A stretch of 64,000 nt of DNA from Chaetoderma sp. LZ-2023a (lineage: Eukaryota; Mollusca; Caudofoveata; Chaetodermatida; Chaetodermatidae): the NCBI GenBank assembly GCA_034401795.1, contig CM067366.1, forward strand, positions 78,669,470 through 78,733,469. The letters run 5' to 3'. Position 1 is the stretch's first letter; each line of letters opens with the position of its first letter. The notes beneath the pieces were generated by a model. That model was not told the origin of the DNA, ran no database searches, and saw only the letters and a program-made list of their open reading frames with translations. Shown here in pieces: positions 43,373 to 54,252 of this stretch. The position numbers and the translations under genes are program-made.

Positions 43373-43698
43373 CATGTTTCCAAAACAATATAAAGACTAT
43401 TGTTGAAAATTTTTAACAGAACATTTCTTACATTCATTTCAAAATTGTCCTAACTATCATGTTTCTGTTTTTGTTTTGAAAAGATTTTAACTTATTTCTG
43501 AGCTGTAATTTAGGCTGTAAGTTTTCTTTTCAGGACGAATGTAATTTTGAACACTCTTAAGGGTCGTTCTTAATAACATATACTAAACTTAGCAGATAAA
43601 TTTGTTTACACATTTGTGGTCCGCTGTGCATTTATATATTTAACATGAAATATACTCTTGTCGGTATTACATATACTACTTTCCTGTTTTCCTCACAG

Positions 43699-43791
43699 CA
43701 ATGCCAGCGAGACAGTGGTAGCAAACTTACGATGAAAGATCTGATCGTTCGGCCAATACAGAGGATTCCTAGATATGAATTAATATTGCAG
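43699..43791 (+). CDS. RhoGEF (DH domain) exon 4 of those visible, conserved region CR3
   Basis: Thirty-one codons: QCQRDSGSKLTMKDLIVRPI then QRIPRYELILQ. The L-x-D-L-I-x-x-P-I-Q-R-I-P-R-Y-E-L-x-L block is the hallmark of DH conserved region 3, the longest conserved helix, which contacts the Rho GTPase. Acceptor TTTTCCTCACAG. The donor is CAG|GCAAGT, a GC donor with an otherwise ideal match to the U1 consensus; reading on instead gives a 22-codon tail (ASDADLGLSPLVSENRCFSD...) with no DH resemblance and then a stop. The DH domain needs roughly 30-40 more residues, which I could not find downstream. Confidence 0.88.
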
Positions 43792-43797
43792 GCAAGT
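43792..43797 (+). promoter_or_regulatory. Non-canonical GC splice donor
   Basis: GCAAGT follows CAG exactly where DH homology ends. GC-AG introns make up a small fraction of animal introns and usually have a strong surrounding consensus, as here. Confidence 0.7.
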
Positions 43798-43885
43798 GAC
43801 GCTGACTTGGGATTATCTCCCCTTGTCAGCGAGAACAGATGCTTCAGTGATATGTGATGCACTTTATTATTGTCACAAATATGAT

Positions 43886-44087
43886 TAATTTTCTGACTGC
43901 TGTAAGACGCCAAACAATAATTTCAATGAGCAATAACACTGAGCCTAGTGAATATTTTGAAAACAATTTGACTGAAAGCTGTTGGTGGCTTAGCTTTCAG
44001 TCAAATTGTTTTCAAAATATTCAGCATATCCAGAGCTAAATCCCATGGAAAATGTAGTCTGCAGAAATTCAGCTGGTAGAAAGTTAA
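43886..44087 (-). mobile_element. Hairpin MITE, type P2, inverted
   Basis: Hairpin at 43949-44023: TGAATATTTTGAAAACAATT, AAGCTGTTGGTGGCTTAGCTT, and complement. Flanks CAATAATTTCAATGAGCAAT and CATGGAAAATGTAGTCTGCA are the P2 body in reverse. It begins less than 100 bp after exon 4's donor. Confidence 0.82.
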
Positions 44088-44132
44088 AATATGGTTTGTA
44101 TTTATATGTATTATGATTCTGTATCGATCATT

Positions 44133-44460
44133 ATTAGGGCCCCCACACCGGAAGATGCAGAAGCCCTATAGTAATCACCACGTCTGTTCGTCTGGTCGTC
44201 CGTCCACGATATCTTGTAAACAGCATATCATACAGAACCGCTTCCTTTATTTTGATGAAACTTGGTGTATGCCTCAGTTAGGACACTCAGATGTGCCCTT
44301 TGAAGAATTCACTTTTATAGGTCCGATTTTTTGGGTGAACATGGGCTTTTTAATGCAAAAACTCATGATTTTTGTTAATTTCCTCGTAAACATCATATCA
44401 CACAGAATCGCTTAAAATAATTTAATGAAACTTGGCTGGTGGCTTCTTTGTTTTCCTGTA
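44133..44460 (+). repeat. Repeat with CCGTCC head, related in style to the 'AGCTCACC' elements
   Basis: TTAGGGCCCCCACACCGGAA, GTCTGGTCGTCCGTCC, then two tandem parts each with CATATCAnACAGAAnCGCTT and TGAAACTTGG. No coding potential. Confidence 0.55.
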
Positions 44461-44517
44461 ATCATCTATAGTGACCACACTATCATCCATTCCCGTCTTA
44501 TGTACATTTTACATCTC

Positions 44518-44612
44518 ATTAATAGTCAAGTTGGCCAAAAATGGCTTCTGTTGTGGTCTTGAAAAATGTTTATTTGCAGGCAAGAGAACATTTTATAAAA
44601 CTGAACCCTAAT
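44518..44612. mobile_element. Half of a type M MITE (beta end)
   Basis: TTAATAGTCAAGTTGGCCAA, GGTCTTGAAAAATGTT and TTGCAGGCAAGAGAACA; stops before the core. Confidence 0.6.
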
Positions 44613-45240
44613 CTCTTATCAAACAACCCATTCATTCGAGTGTTAAGTTTTCTAACATGTGTGAACAGACTAGAGTTGCAACTTGTGCAGTCAGAAATGT
44701 CAAACATTTGACAGACTGATATAGCTGTGAGTTGCAACTAATAATATTCTATTGTCATGCAAATAGGCAATTCTTTTGAAAGTCTTAACCAATCCTGGTC
44801 ACTATTGGCTAAGTGATTGTACGTAATTGTCAATCACAAGTGAAAAAAGAAGGAAAGGATAGCTACTAAGATTATGCGGCCATCTATAAGTGTGCCAAAT
44901 TGTATGTGTCTGTTCACGCATCTGTCACATCTATTAAAGTGTTTTGTAGCATCATAGTCTCTCTCACATTCCATTGTACGTTACCGTATTTACAGTCCTT
45001 TGATCCCTTGCTATGTGACGTAGTGGAATAAGCAGTTTTCATTCCGCCGATCAGATTTCCTTTGTTTCTTATCAAGCAATTTCATGGCAGAAGTTGACTG
45101 ACCCCAGCTCATTGTTTATATTTATGAAGTTTCGAGAACCTACCACATATCAAAGGTCTGCAAGCACGGTACTCGATACTGGAGAACAGCGAGAGGGCAA
45201 GGCCCCTGTGATAGGATGATGGTCTTAAATTTACAGTGGA
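44613..45240. other. No feature recognised
   Basis: Single-copy-looking DNA; no continuation of the DH domain seen on the plus strand. Confidence 0.4.
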
Positions 45241-45244
45241 TGAA

Positions 45245-45600
45245 TCCATTTTTAGCCATACCCTGTCCATCTGTAGCTAAGCGCCGCTCATGCTTTGTGT
45301 GTTTGGGTTGATTTATATATTTTGAATCCTGAATTCGCAGAAAGAATCCCACTTTCATGATAACTATACAGATAACCTGTTGAATATTTTGAAACTAATT
45401 TGACTGGCGCTGCTAGTGCCTATGAAAGCAACAACAGCCAGTCAAATTAATTTCAAAATATTCAACAGAATGTTTATTTAATGGTAGACATACAATTCGC
45501 AGGTTCATCACAGAGTATTTCTGTCAATTATGACTGTTACATCAGTCTACATGTGATGTAATTGATTATGATGTCATATACTTGATTGACAGATCGGATT
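45245..45600 (-). mobile_element. Hairpin repeat, type P1, inverted
   Basis: Diverged tail (TAGCCATACCCTGTCCATCT), hairpin at 45377-45468 with loop arms GGCGCTGCTAGTGCC and AGCAACAACAGCC, then GTAATTGATTATGATGTCAT body. Confidence 0.8.
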
Positions 45601-45687
45601 CATCCGTTATTGATTTGAATTCTTTATTGGGAGATGAAACTCTGCTCCATCAATCCTGATATCTTCTGGATTTCTGAATGTCTACTT

Positions 45688-46411
45688 TTTAGCTCACCTG
45701 GCCTGAAAGGCCAAGTGAGCTTATGTCGTGGTGACCGTCCGTCAACTTTTCCTTTAAAACGACTTCTCAAGAACCACTGGGCCGATTTAAATTATATTTG
45801 GGAGGAAGCATCCCTAGGGCATAGAGATTCAAGTTTGTTCAAATGAAGCCGATCGACCAAAATCCAAGATGGCCGCCGGCCCAAATAGCCGATTTTTAGA
45901 AACCCTTTAAAAAATCTCCGAAACCGCTGGAGGAATTGATTCAAAACTCATAACACATCATCTATTGCAACGGTAGACCCAAGTTTGTTCAAGGCAACCT
46001 GATTGGCCTATTTGCCTGGCAGCCATCTTGGATGACCTAGTTTTCGCGAAAAAGACTTCTCCGGAACCGCTGAAGGGATAGGCCTGAAATTTGGTAAATA
46101 TGCTTAGGGACCAAGGTCCATTCAAGTTTGTTCAAGGGAAGTTCGTACGTTAAAAAACTTGGCCACCATCAACCAATCAAAATTTAGCGTTTTGTTGGTC
46201 ATATTGGCTTTTTTGTATTTGATGTATTTTGATGGCGAAAATTGCTTTATATATGCTTATCAGTGTGGCGAGTTCAAATATGCCACTTTCGAGACTATTG
46301 GATAAATTGTTTGGCTGCCATCTTGGTTTGTTTTCCTGCAATGGGCCCGTAGTAAAGCAATGGGGAATTCTTTAAACGACTTCTCAAGAACCACTGGGCC
46401 GATTTCAATTA
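45688..46411 (+). repeat. 'AGCTCACC' element cut by the next one
   Basis: Head AGCTCACCTGGCCTGAAAGG with the hairpin partner CCAAGTGAGCTT. It runs for one monomer plus, and stops at GGGCCGATTTCAATTAT where a second head begins. Confidence 0.85.
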
Positions 46412-49400
46412 TTAGCTCACCTGGCCTGAAAGGCCAAGTGAGCTTATGTCGTGGCGACCGTCCGTCGTCCGTCCGTCAACTTTTCCTTTAAACAACTTCT
46501 CAAGAACCGCTGGGCCAATTTCAATTATATTTGGCAGAAAGCATCCTTAGGGCATAGGGATCCATTTTTGTTCAAATGAAGCCGATCGGCCAATTAGGCC
46601 AGCGGCCATCTTGGATTTTGGCTGATTTTTAGAAATGTCTTTAAAAATCTTCTCCAAAACCGCTTGAGGGATTGAAGGACCCCTCATGAAATATGATCTA
46701 GGGCAAGAGCTCAACCAAATTTGTTCAAGGGAACTTAATTGGTCAAATTGTTCAGCGACCATCTTGGTTGACCTAGTTTTAGCAAAAATAACTTCTCCAG
46801 AACCACTGAAGGAATCAGGCCGAAATTTGGCAGATATGATTAGGCTCTAAGGGCCATTAAAGTTTATTCAAGAGAAGTTGATCCATCAAAAAACATGGCT
46901 GCTGTGGGCCAATCAAAATATAGCATGTTTGGCGGCCATATTGGATTTTTTTATTTGATAGATTTTGAGGCCGAAATTGGGTTTTATCTAGGTTTATGGG
47001 TATTCTGATCTTAAATTTGGAATTTTCGAAACTGTCGGGTAAACGGTTTGGTGGCCATCTTGGATCATTTTCCTGCCAAAAGCTCCCATACTAAATAAAG
47101 CAATGTAAAGTTAAAAATATCTTCTCGAGAACTACTGGGCCGATTTCAATTATATTGGACATGAAGCATCCTTAAGGCATAGAGATTCAAGTTTGTTCAA
47201 ATGAACCCGATCGGCCAATTTGGCCGGCAACCATCTTGAATTTTGGCCAATTTTTAGAAATGTCTAAAAATCTTCTCCCAAACCATTTGAGGGATCGATT
47301 CAAAACTCACGAAATATGATCTAGGGTAAGCGCTGAATCAAGTTTGTTCAAGGGAACTTGATTGACCAAATGGTTCAGCGGCCATCTTGGATGACCTAGA
47401 TTTCACAAAAACGACTTCTTCCCCAGAACCGCTGAAGCGATCAGGCTGAAATTTGTGATATGTAATTAGCAACTAAGGGCGATTAAGGTTTGTTCAAGAG
47501 AAGTTGACTCGTCAAAAAAACATGGCCGCGGTGGACCAATCAAAATATAGTGTTTGGCAGCCATATTGGATTTTTTTATTTTGATGCATTTTGAGGCCGA
47601 AATTCGTTTTATTTAAGTTTTTGGGTATTCTGACCTCAAATTTGCAATTTTCGAAACTGTCGGATAAACGGTTTGACAGCCATCTTGGATCATTTCCCGC
47701 CAAAAGCTCCCATACTAAAGCGATGGGAAATTTAAAATGTTTTCTTCTCGAGAACTACCTGACCGATTTGAATTATATTGGGCAGGAAGCATCCTTATGG
47801 CATAGAGATTTCATTTTGTTCAAACGAAGCCGATCGGCCAATTTGGCCGGTGGCCATCTTTGATTTCGGCCGATTTTTAGAAATGTCTAAAAATCTCGTT
47901 CTCCGAAATGGCTTGGGGAATCGATTCAAAACTTATGAAACCTCATCTAGGCAAAGAGGTCAACCAAGTTTGTTCAAGACAACTTGATTGACCGAATAGT
48001 TCGGCAGCCATCTTGGATGACCTAGTTTTCCTGAAAACGACTTCTCCAGAACCGCTGAATGGATCAAGCCAAAATTTGGGAAATATGATTTAAGGACTAA
48101 GGGCCATTAAAGTTTGTTAAAGGGATGTTGCTCCATCAAAAATCATGGCCGCCGTGGGCCAATCAAAATATAGCATGTTTGGCGGCCATATTGGTTTTTT
48201 TTATTTGATGAATTTTGAGGCCGAAATTGGTTTTATATAGGTTTTTGGGTATTCGGATCTCAAATTTGCAATTTTCAAAACTGTCGGATAAACGGTTTGG
48301 TGGCCATCTTGGATCATTTTCCTGCCAAAAGCCCCCATACTAAAGCAATGGGAAGTAAAAAAAAAAAAAAATCTCAAGAACTACTGGGCCGATTTCAATT
48401 ATATTTGGCATGAAGCATCCTTAAGGCATAGAGATTCAAGTTTGCTCAAACGAACCAGATCGGCCAATTTGACCGGCGACCATCTTGGATTTCGGCCGAT
48501 TTTTAGAAATGTCTAAAAATCTTCTCCCAAACCATTTGAAGGATCGATTCAAAACTCGTGAAATATGATCTAGGGTAAGCGCTGAATCAAGTTTGTTGAA
48601 GGGAACTTGATTGACCAAATGGTTCAGCGGCCATCTTGGATGACCTAGTTTTCACGAAAACGACTTCTTCCCCCCACCCCTTGCTGAAGCGATCAGGCGG
48701 CCGAAATTTGTGATATATAATTAGCAACTAAGGGCGATTAAGATTTGTTCAAGAGAAGTTGATTCATAAAAAAACATGGCCGCGGTGGACCAATCAAAAT
48801 ATAGTGTGTTTGGCAGCTATTTTGGATTTTTTTATTTGGTGGATTGTGAGGCCGAAATTCGTTTTATATAGGTATTCTGATCTCAAATTTGCAATTTTCG
48901 AAACTGTCGGATAAACAGTTTGGCAGCCATCTTGGATCATTTTCCCGCCCAAAGCTCATATACTAAAGCAATGGGAAATTTAAAATGTTTTCTTCTTGAG
49001 AACTACTGGGCTGATTTGAATTATATTTGGCAGGAAGCATCCTTATGGCATAGAAATTTCATTTTGTTCAAACGAAGCCGATCTGCCAGTTTGGCCGGTG
49101 GCCATCTTTGATTTTGGCTGATTTTTAGAAATGTCTCAAAATTGTGTTGTCCGAAACGAAACGGCTTGGGGAATCGATTCAAAACTTATGAAACCTCATC
49201 TAGGCAAAGAGGTAAACCAAGTTTGTTCAAGACAACTTGATTGTCCGAATGGTTCAGCAGCCATCTTGGATGACCTAGTTTTCCCGAAAACGACTTCTCC
49301 AGAACCACTGAATGGACCAGGACAAAATTTGGGAGATATGATTAGGGACTAAGGGCCATTAAAGTTTGTTCAAGGGAAGTTACTCCGTCAAGAAACATGT

Positions 49401-50125
49401 CCGCCGTGGGCCAATCAAAATGTAGCGTGTTTGGTGGACATAATGGATTTTTTTATTTGATGGATTTTGAGGCCAAAATTGGTTCTATATATGTTTTTGG
49501 TTATTCTGAGCTCAAATTTGCAATTTTCGAAACTGTCGGATAAACGGTTTGGCTGCCATCTTGCATAATTTTGCTTACGCAATGGGAAATTAAAAATGTC
49601 TTCTCAAGAACTACCAGGCCGATTTGAATTATATTTAGCAGGAAGCACCCTTAGGGCATAAGGATCCAACTTTGTTCAAATGAATCCGATCGGGCAATTT
49701 GCCCAACGGCCATTTTGGATTTCGGCCAATTTCAGGAAATGTCTTTATATATCTTCTCCGAAACCACTTGCAGAATCTTCATCTATGCCACGAGGTAAGC
49801 CAAGTTTGTTCAAGAGGACTTGATTTACCAAATGGTTCGACTACCATTTTGGATGACCTGGTTTTCACGAAAATGACTCGTTCAGAACCGGTGTAGGGAT
49901 CACGCCAAAATTTGGGCCATTAATATTTGTGCAAGGGAAGTTGATCCATCAAAAAAACATGGGCGCAGTAGGCCAATCAAAATGTAGTCTGTTTGGCGGC
50001 CATATTGCACTTGCAAAAATGTCCACCAACTCATTTAAAAGACTGCTAAACCACCCACCAACAATTTTGACAAAAATTGATGGTGCTCCAGGTGACCGAC
50101 ACAGGCCTACCTTGGGCCTCTTGTT
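46412..50125 (+). repeat. Long 'AGCTCACC' element with complete ends, ~625-bp monomers
   Basis: Head TTAGCTCACCTGGCCTGAAA at 46412, end CTTGGGCCTCTTGTT at 50111-50125. The landmark GGCAGGAAGCATCC (or near variants) recurs near 46526, 47150, 47773, 48399, 49021 and 49633, a spacing of 612-626 bp. The last ~450 bp before the end matches the same part of the 23.6-25.8-kb element (ACTGCTAAACCACCCACC, AACAATTTTGACAAAAAT). No protein of its own; minus- and plus-strand frames of 60-90 codons recur at monomer spacing and look accidental. Confidence 0.9.
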
Positions 50126-51026
50126 ACTTATTGGTCCAGAGCTGTATGGCCATTACCGTGACAACCGTAGATCTCATTGACTTAATTGTACATACCTGTA
50201 CTAGCTAGCGATTTTGAAAGCCAGTCACTGAGTTTTTTAGAAGAATTTGATAAAATTATTGCTCCCTTAATCAGCAATATCTAATGCAAGTGTTCCTACA
50301 GAGGAATTCGTGTTGATTATTTTGAGATAAGTTTGATTGAAAGTTGTTGTCAAATCATTTTCAGTCAAATCAATTTTCAAAACATTACCTAGTGGCCCTT
50401 GCATTGTCTATTTGAGAACAATTTGAAGGAAAGTTGTTACTTCTATAGACAGGAACAATTTTTAATCAACTTAATTGTTTTTAAAAATATTTAGCCTGGC
50501 ATGTTTCAGCTCTACCATAGAAAATAGATCATTATTAGAATCAAACTTCTTTGCTCTTACTTTGAACTATGGATGCAGCTTTTCTCATCTCACCTGGCAA
50601 AAGTACAATGACTATCATTAGAGTTGTTACTACATTACAACCTACCTCCTTGCATTACTATTGCTCTTTCCTTCTCTGAATTTTTAACAGCCAATGTTTG
50701 CTGGGTATTGTGGTTACAGAGTGACTGAAGGCTTCTTCAGGTATCTCCATACTCTCTCTAATGATGAGATCCATAGTAATTCGCTTGAATGCTATATCTC
50801 AGAATGAGGCAAGAAGAGGTTTAATCCAATACCCAGTGCCACTGAGTAGGTCATTAAGCACAATGACAACCTCATTGGCTGATAGCTATCACATGACCTT
50901 ATTGGTAGCACCCAAGACTTCATTCCTTTTCCTACTATTGAAGGGAAGGGTGTATAAAAAATTTTATAGCCAATTTAAAAGTTATTTTCTAACTTTTGGA
51001 ATTGCTATGGATAGACAAAAGTCATA
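50126..51026. other. Mostly unassigned; possible retroelement leader at the right
   Basis: A weak hairpin-like element lies near 50312-50390 (TGATTATTTTGAGATAAG / CAATTTTCAAAACATTACC). A GTGTATAAAAAATTTTATAG word near 50950 resembles a TATA box upstream of the frame at 51039, but no terminal repeat was found. Confidence 0.35.
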
Positions 51027-51038
51027 AGGATCATCAAG

Positions 51039-51640
51039 ATGTCGGACAAGCGTAAAAAACCCTCCCAAGATAAGTGGTTGTAGGTCCTGGTGCATTAATA
51101 ATGATTTGTAAGATCGGTTCTAATTTCGTGGTAGGCGCATTACTAGTTTTGGTTACTTGCACCCAGAGTGTACAGACTATGTGTTGTCTATTTTTTGCTT
51201 CTTCTATTACATTAGCATGTATAAGCTACTAAATTGAGATGCTTGTTGCGATTGAGCATGAATCTGCGATATCTCAGTAACATACTCTCTCAAAGAAAAC
51301 CAAAACAATTTTAAAATTAGAGATCTGTAGGGTCTCTATCAATAAATCTTGGGATTGGTGCTGGCTAATCCTGAGTCATATTCAGAGCTTTACTCTATCA
51401 AATCTCTGTTATTGCAATTTAGATTTGAGAAAGTCTCCGAAGAAGACCAAGGAGAAGGTCAAAGAAAAGAATCGGAATTATTCTATCAGATGTCCTTCTG
51501 GCAGTTGCCATGGATTCATAAAATCGGAACACGCCAGACACGTGTGTTTGTAATGTACATCGTGTACTTTAGAATTGACCAGTTTGATATGCGGGTCATG
51601 GTCCCAATCTGCCAAAATGTCATTTTTTAAAACCAAATTC
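51039..51640 (+). pseudogene. Retroelement gag-like remnant with Cys/His cluster
   Basis: A short start (MSDKRKKPSQDKWL, then stop) and, about 370 bp on, a continuous Lys/Arg-rich stretch without a start codon (KSPKKTKEKVKEKNRNYSIR) precede a Cys/His cluster, CPSGSCHGFIKSEHARHVCL-stop-CTSC. The arrangement C-x4-C-x7-H-x2-H-x-C followed by C-x2-C recalls the zinc-binding region of ORF1 in tyrosine-recombinase (DIRS-like) retroelements. No reverse transcriptase or recombinase was recognised, so the family is a guess. Confidence 0.35.
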
Positions 51641-53370
51641 CCAAGAGATTTTAAATATTCGTCGGAATCCTTCTCCTTCAGGGTCAGTGGCTAAAATAAA
51701 GGCCAAACTCGAGGCCATGGTGGATTCAGCGATCCATGAAATTTTTTTACTATATGGAATGTCTCCAGAAGCAAGTTCACAATATTGACTCATCTATTGA
51801 CAGTAGGATCAATAAGATTATCCTGGACCAGTCAGTTACCAATACTTCATCTCTTGACATAGTTGATTGTGAAGCATTGGAGCTGTCTGTTCCCAGGAAG
51901 CGCCTTTTTTTTAAATCTAATAAATTACAACTCACTGATTTACATTGTTTCAGAGATGGCACAAAAAAATGGGAAGAATAAAAGTACAAAAGCTGGGGTT
52001 TCGCCTCATTCACCACCATGCCAGGATACATTAGATCATTCTTCATCTATCAAAATTCCGCAGCCTGCGCCCATGTGGCCCGAGTTTGGTTTATCCTCTC
52101 TCGGGCCCGAGCGGGTCGTATGTCGGTCCTGTATTTCATCATTCACCTTTCCGCAGCCTGCGCCTGAGCGGGTCGTAAGTCGGTCCTGTTTCTCACCACC
52201 TATCACTGCCAATGCAACTGATCTCACATCCTTTGACTTCTATCAAGCCAGTTTCATCATCTTATGTTGTAAGTGGTGGCTCCGGCCATTCTGGGTTATC
52301 AATTTCCCCAGTATGACAGCTGGCTCCGGGGCCGGGGTTTTCCCAGCCCCGGGTCTGGATGTTGGCTGGCTTTGGTTCCTGATCTTGTCTATGGGGCCGG
52401 ATCCGGACTTTTGTCCAGGTCCGGGCGCTGGGGAGACTGGGTTTTGAGTTCTTGCCAGCCCCGGCCCGGGTCTTTTCCCGGGTCCGGGTCCACACCTCTC
52501 TGGTCAGTCCTATGGTTTCTTCGCTTTGGCTCCTTAGTAGGTCCGGGGCGGGTTTAGGGCCTTTTGATCTGTTTTTTTCAACTAATTTTTGTCAGTATCC
52601 TTGTGATTTTATTTTTATTTCCCCCGGATGCCTTGCAAAATTCTCCATCATCTTCCATTTTTTCTTTAGAATTCTGAGGTCCCCGCCCCGGGTCCAGCTT
52701 TGGCCCATGACGGGATCCAGATCCTGGGGTGTCAGAATTTAATTCCTTAAATTTTTTCCGCTATTTTTGCCATTTTTTAATCATGTTTCCCCATTCCTGA
52801 ATGGCCTAAGATTCGGGACCAGGTTTAGTGGAACGGCGCCCTGGTCCCGTTTGTGGACGCGTGTTCGGCTCATTTGTTTGGATCGGGGTTCAGGCCTGCT
52901 ATCATCTTTTTTTGTTTCGAATATTAATTTTTCTTAGCTAGATAAGTTATTTCTTTTTCAACGGGATCTTTTTTCACCTTATTACATATGTGCATATCAT
53001 TATCCTGTCTAGCAGTACTCTCTCATGTACGCGATATCTTAGTGGTTCAGGCTTCTTTCTCCGCTTTTTCTGCCTGCTATCTCTCCTTGCATTCTCACAA
53101 TTTAATTTATAGTAATTTTTATTCGTTCTCAACTTTTTCTTACAGCACTCTTTCCTATCTGTCAGATTACTGCGCAATTCTGATTTAGCTATGTTTTGGT
53201 AATTTTTTCGTCCCGAGTTAGAGGCGCAGTTCTATTGGGGCCATTAATCTTTTCGTATAGTACACCTCCCTTTTACATTGGCAGGTTGACACTTTCATAA
53301 TGCGGCGTCATGTTATGGCATCATAAGCGTCACCAAGGGTGGGGAGTCTTGGTAACCGAGTAATCAATTA
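51641..53370. other. GC-rich, low-complexity region and flanks
   Basis: 52030-52740 is markedly GC-rich with repeated GGTCCGGG, CCCGGG and GAGCGGGTCGTA words, one of them in a near-duplicate ~75 bp apart (GAGCGGGTCGTATGTCGGTC and GAGCGGGTCGTAAGTCGGTC). Several overlapping frames of 60-190 codons open here on both strands. They read Pro/Gly-rich sequence without a domain. It may belong to the same retroelement as the fragment at 51039. Confidence 0.45.
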
Positions 53371-53398
53371 AAAGTTTTACTACCATAGGTAGAGAAGG

Positions 53399-53722
53399 TT
53401 ACCAATCAGCACGATTGATGCCTACAGGATCCATACAATGTAGCTGAAAGATCCAGAATTTTTTGTGGTCCTTGCGGAAAGTAGTGGCTTCTGTGCTATC
53501 AGGATCGTGATGCAGCACCTCAATAATTCTGTGACTGGCATCTGTAGGTCTGTGGTTGGGAAGATTAAAATGTTCTGCGACAGGTGTAGGTGCGTCTTTG
53601 TTATTTTTGATATCCCTCGTGTGTTTGCTTGATGTGCACCTGAAAGTCTCATTTTGTTTCACCTACATATTGTTTTGTGCATGTTTTGCAGGTTAATAAA
53701 TAGATGACATACATTGTTTGAC
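53399..53722 (-). pseudogene. Penelope-like GIY-YIG endonuclease fragment, copy 1
   Basis: Minus-strand reading begins TMYVIYLLTCKTCTKQYVGE, the start of a GIY-YIG domain as found at the C-terminus of Penelope-like retroelements (Y-L-x-x-C-x-x-C-x-x-Q-Y-V-G-E-T). After a stop and a frame change it continues VAEHFNLPNHRPTDASHRII and ends KKFWIFQLHCMDPVGINRADW-stop, the usual W/L-x-x-L...P-x-G-I-N end. The protein is broken. No reverse transcriptase part is attached. Confidence 0.75.
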
Positions 53723-53937
53723 AAAATGTCTTTGTTCTTATGTAATATTTTCGCGCTGTATGCGAGCTTTTGAAACTGTTTGTCCTGTTCATGTGGAGAC
53801 AGAAAATAATTGTTCTTGATGCATGGGTGTATAGGGTTTGCTATACTTTTCCCTTGATGACCAAATTTCTTTGGGTCTGTAAATTTAGCTGTGACAATTA
53901 ACTGTATACTTAAATAATTGGTTACATCTACTGATTA

Positions 53938-54222
53938 TTAACCTACAAAATTGCGCCAAAAAATATGTAAGTGAAACCAAACGAGAATTTCAGGTGTGCG
54001 TCAAAGAACATGAGGGTTATCAAAAATAACAACGACCCACCTGTAGCGCAACACTAATCTTCCCAACCATGGACCTACAGATGCCAGTCACAGAATTATT
54101 GAGGTGCTGCATCACGATCCTGATAGCATGGAAGCCACTACTTTCTGCAAGGAGCACGAAAAATTCTGGATCCATCAGCTACATTGTATGGATCCTGTAG
54201 GCATCAATCGTGCTGATTGGTA
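53938..54222 (+). pseudogene. Penelope-like GIY-YIG endonuclease fragment, copy 2, inverted
   Basis: Plus-strand NLQNCAKKYVSETKREFQVC aligns with copy 1, with the domain's conserved Gly changed to Ser (YVGE to YVSE). The 3' part (CACAGAATTATTGAGGTGCT to GGCATCAATCGTGCTGATTG) is nearly identical to the reverse complement of copy 1. The inverted identity extends beyond the stop to about 54252. Confidence 0.72.
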
Positions 54223-54252
54223 ACCTTCTCCACCTATGGTAGTAAAACCTTT

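Larger units (their letters stand above)
42049..43698 (+). other. RhoGEF intron (1,650 bp) between exons 3 and 4
   Basis: GTAAGT donor, TTTTCCTCACAG acceptor, phase 0. Contains three type M MITEs and one P2 hairpin element. Confidence 0.8.

Noticed and set aside
50761-51027. An 88-codon frame upstream of the zinc-cluster remnant as a gene
   Set aside because: No domain, and it ends in an AT-rich stretch that looks like a leader or promoter rather than protein-coding DNA.
51863-52447. A 194-codon open frame on the plus strand, one of the longest in the window
   Set aside because: It runs through GC-rich low-complexity DNA with open frames on both strands, shows Pro/Gly-rich sequence and no domain or splice context.
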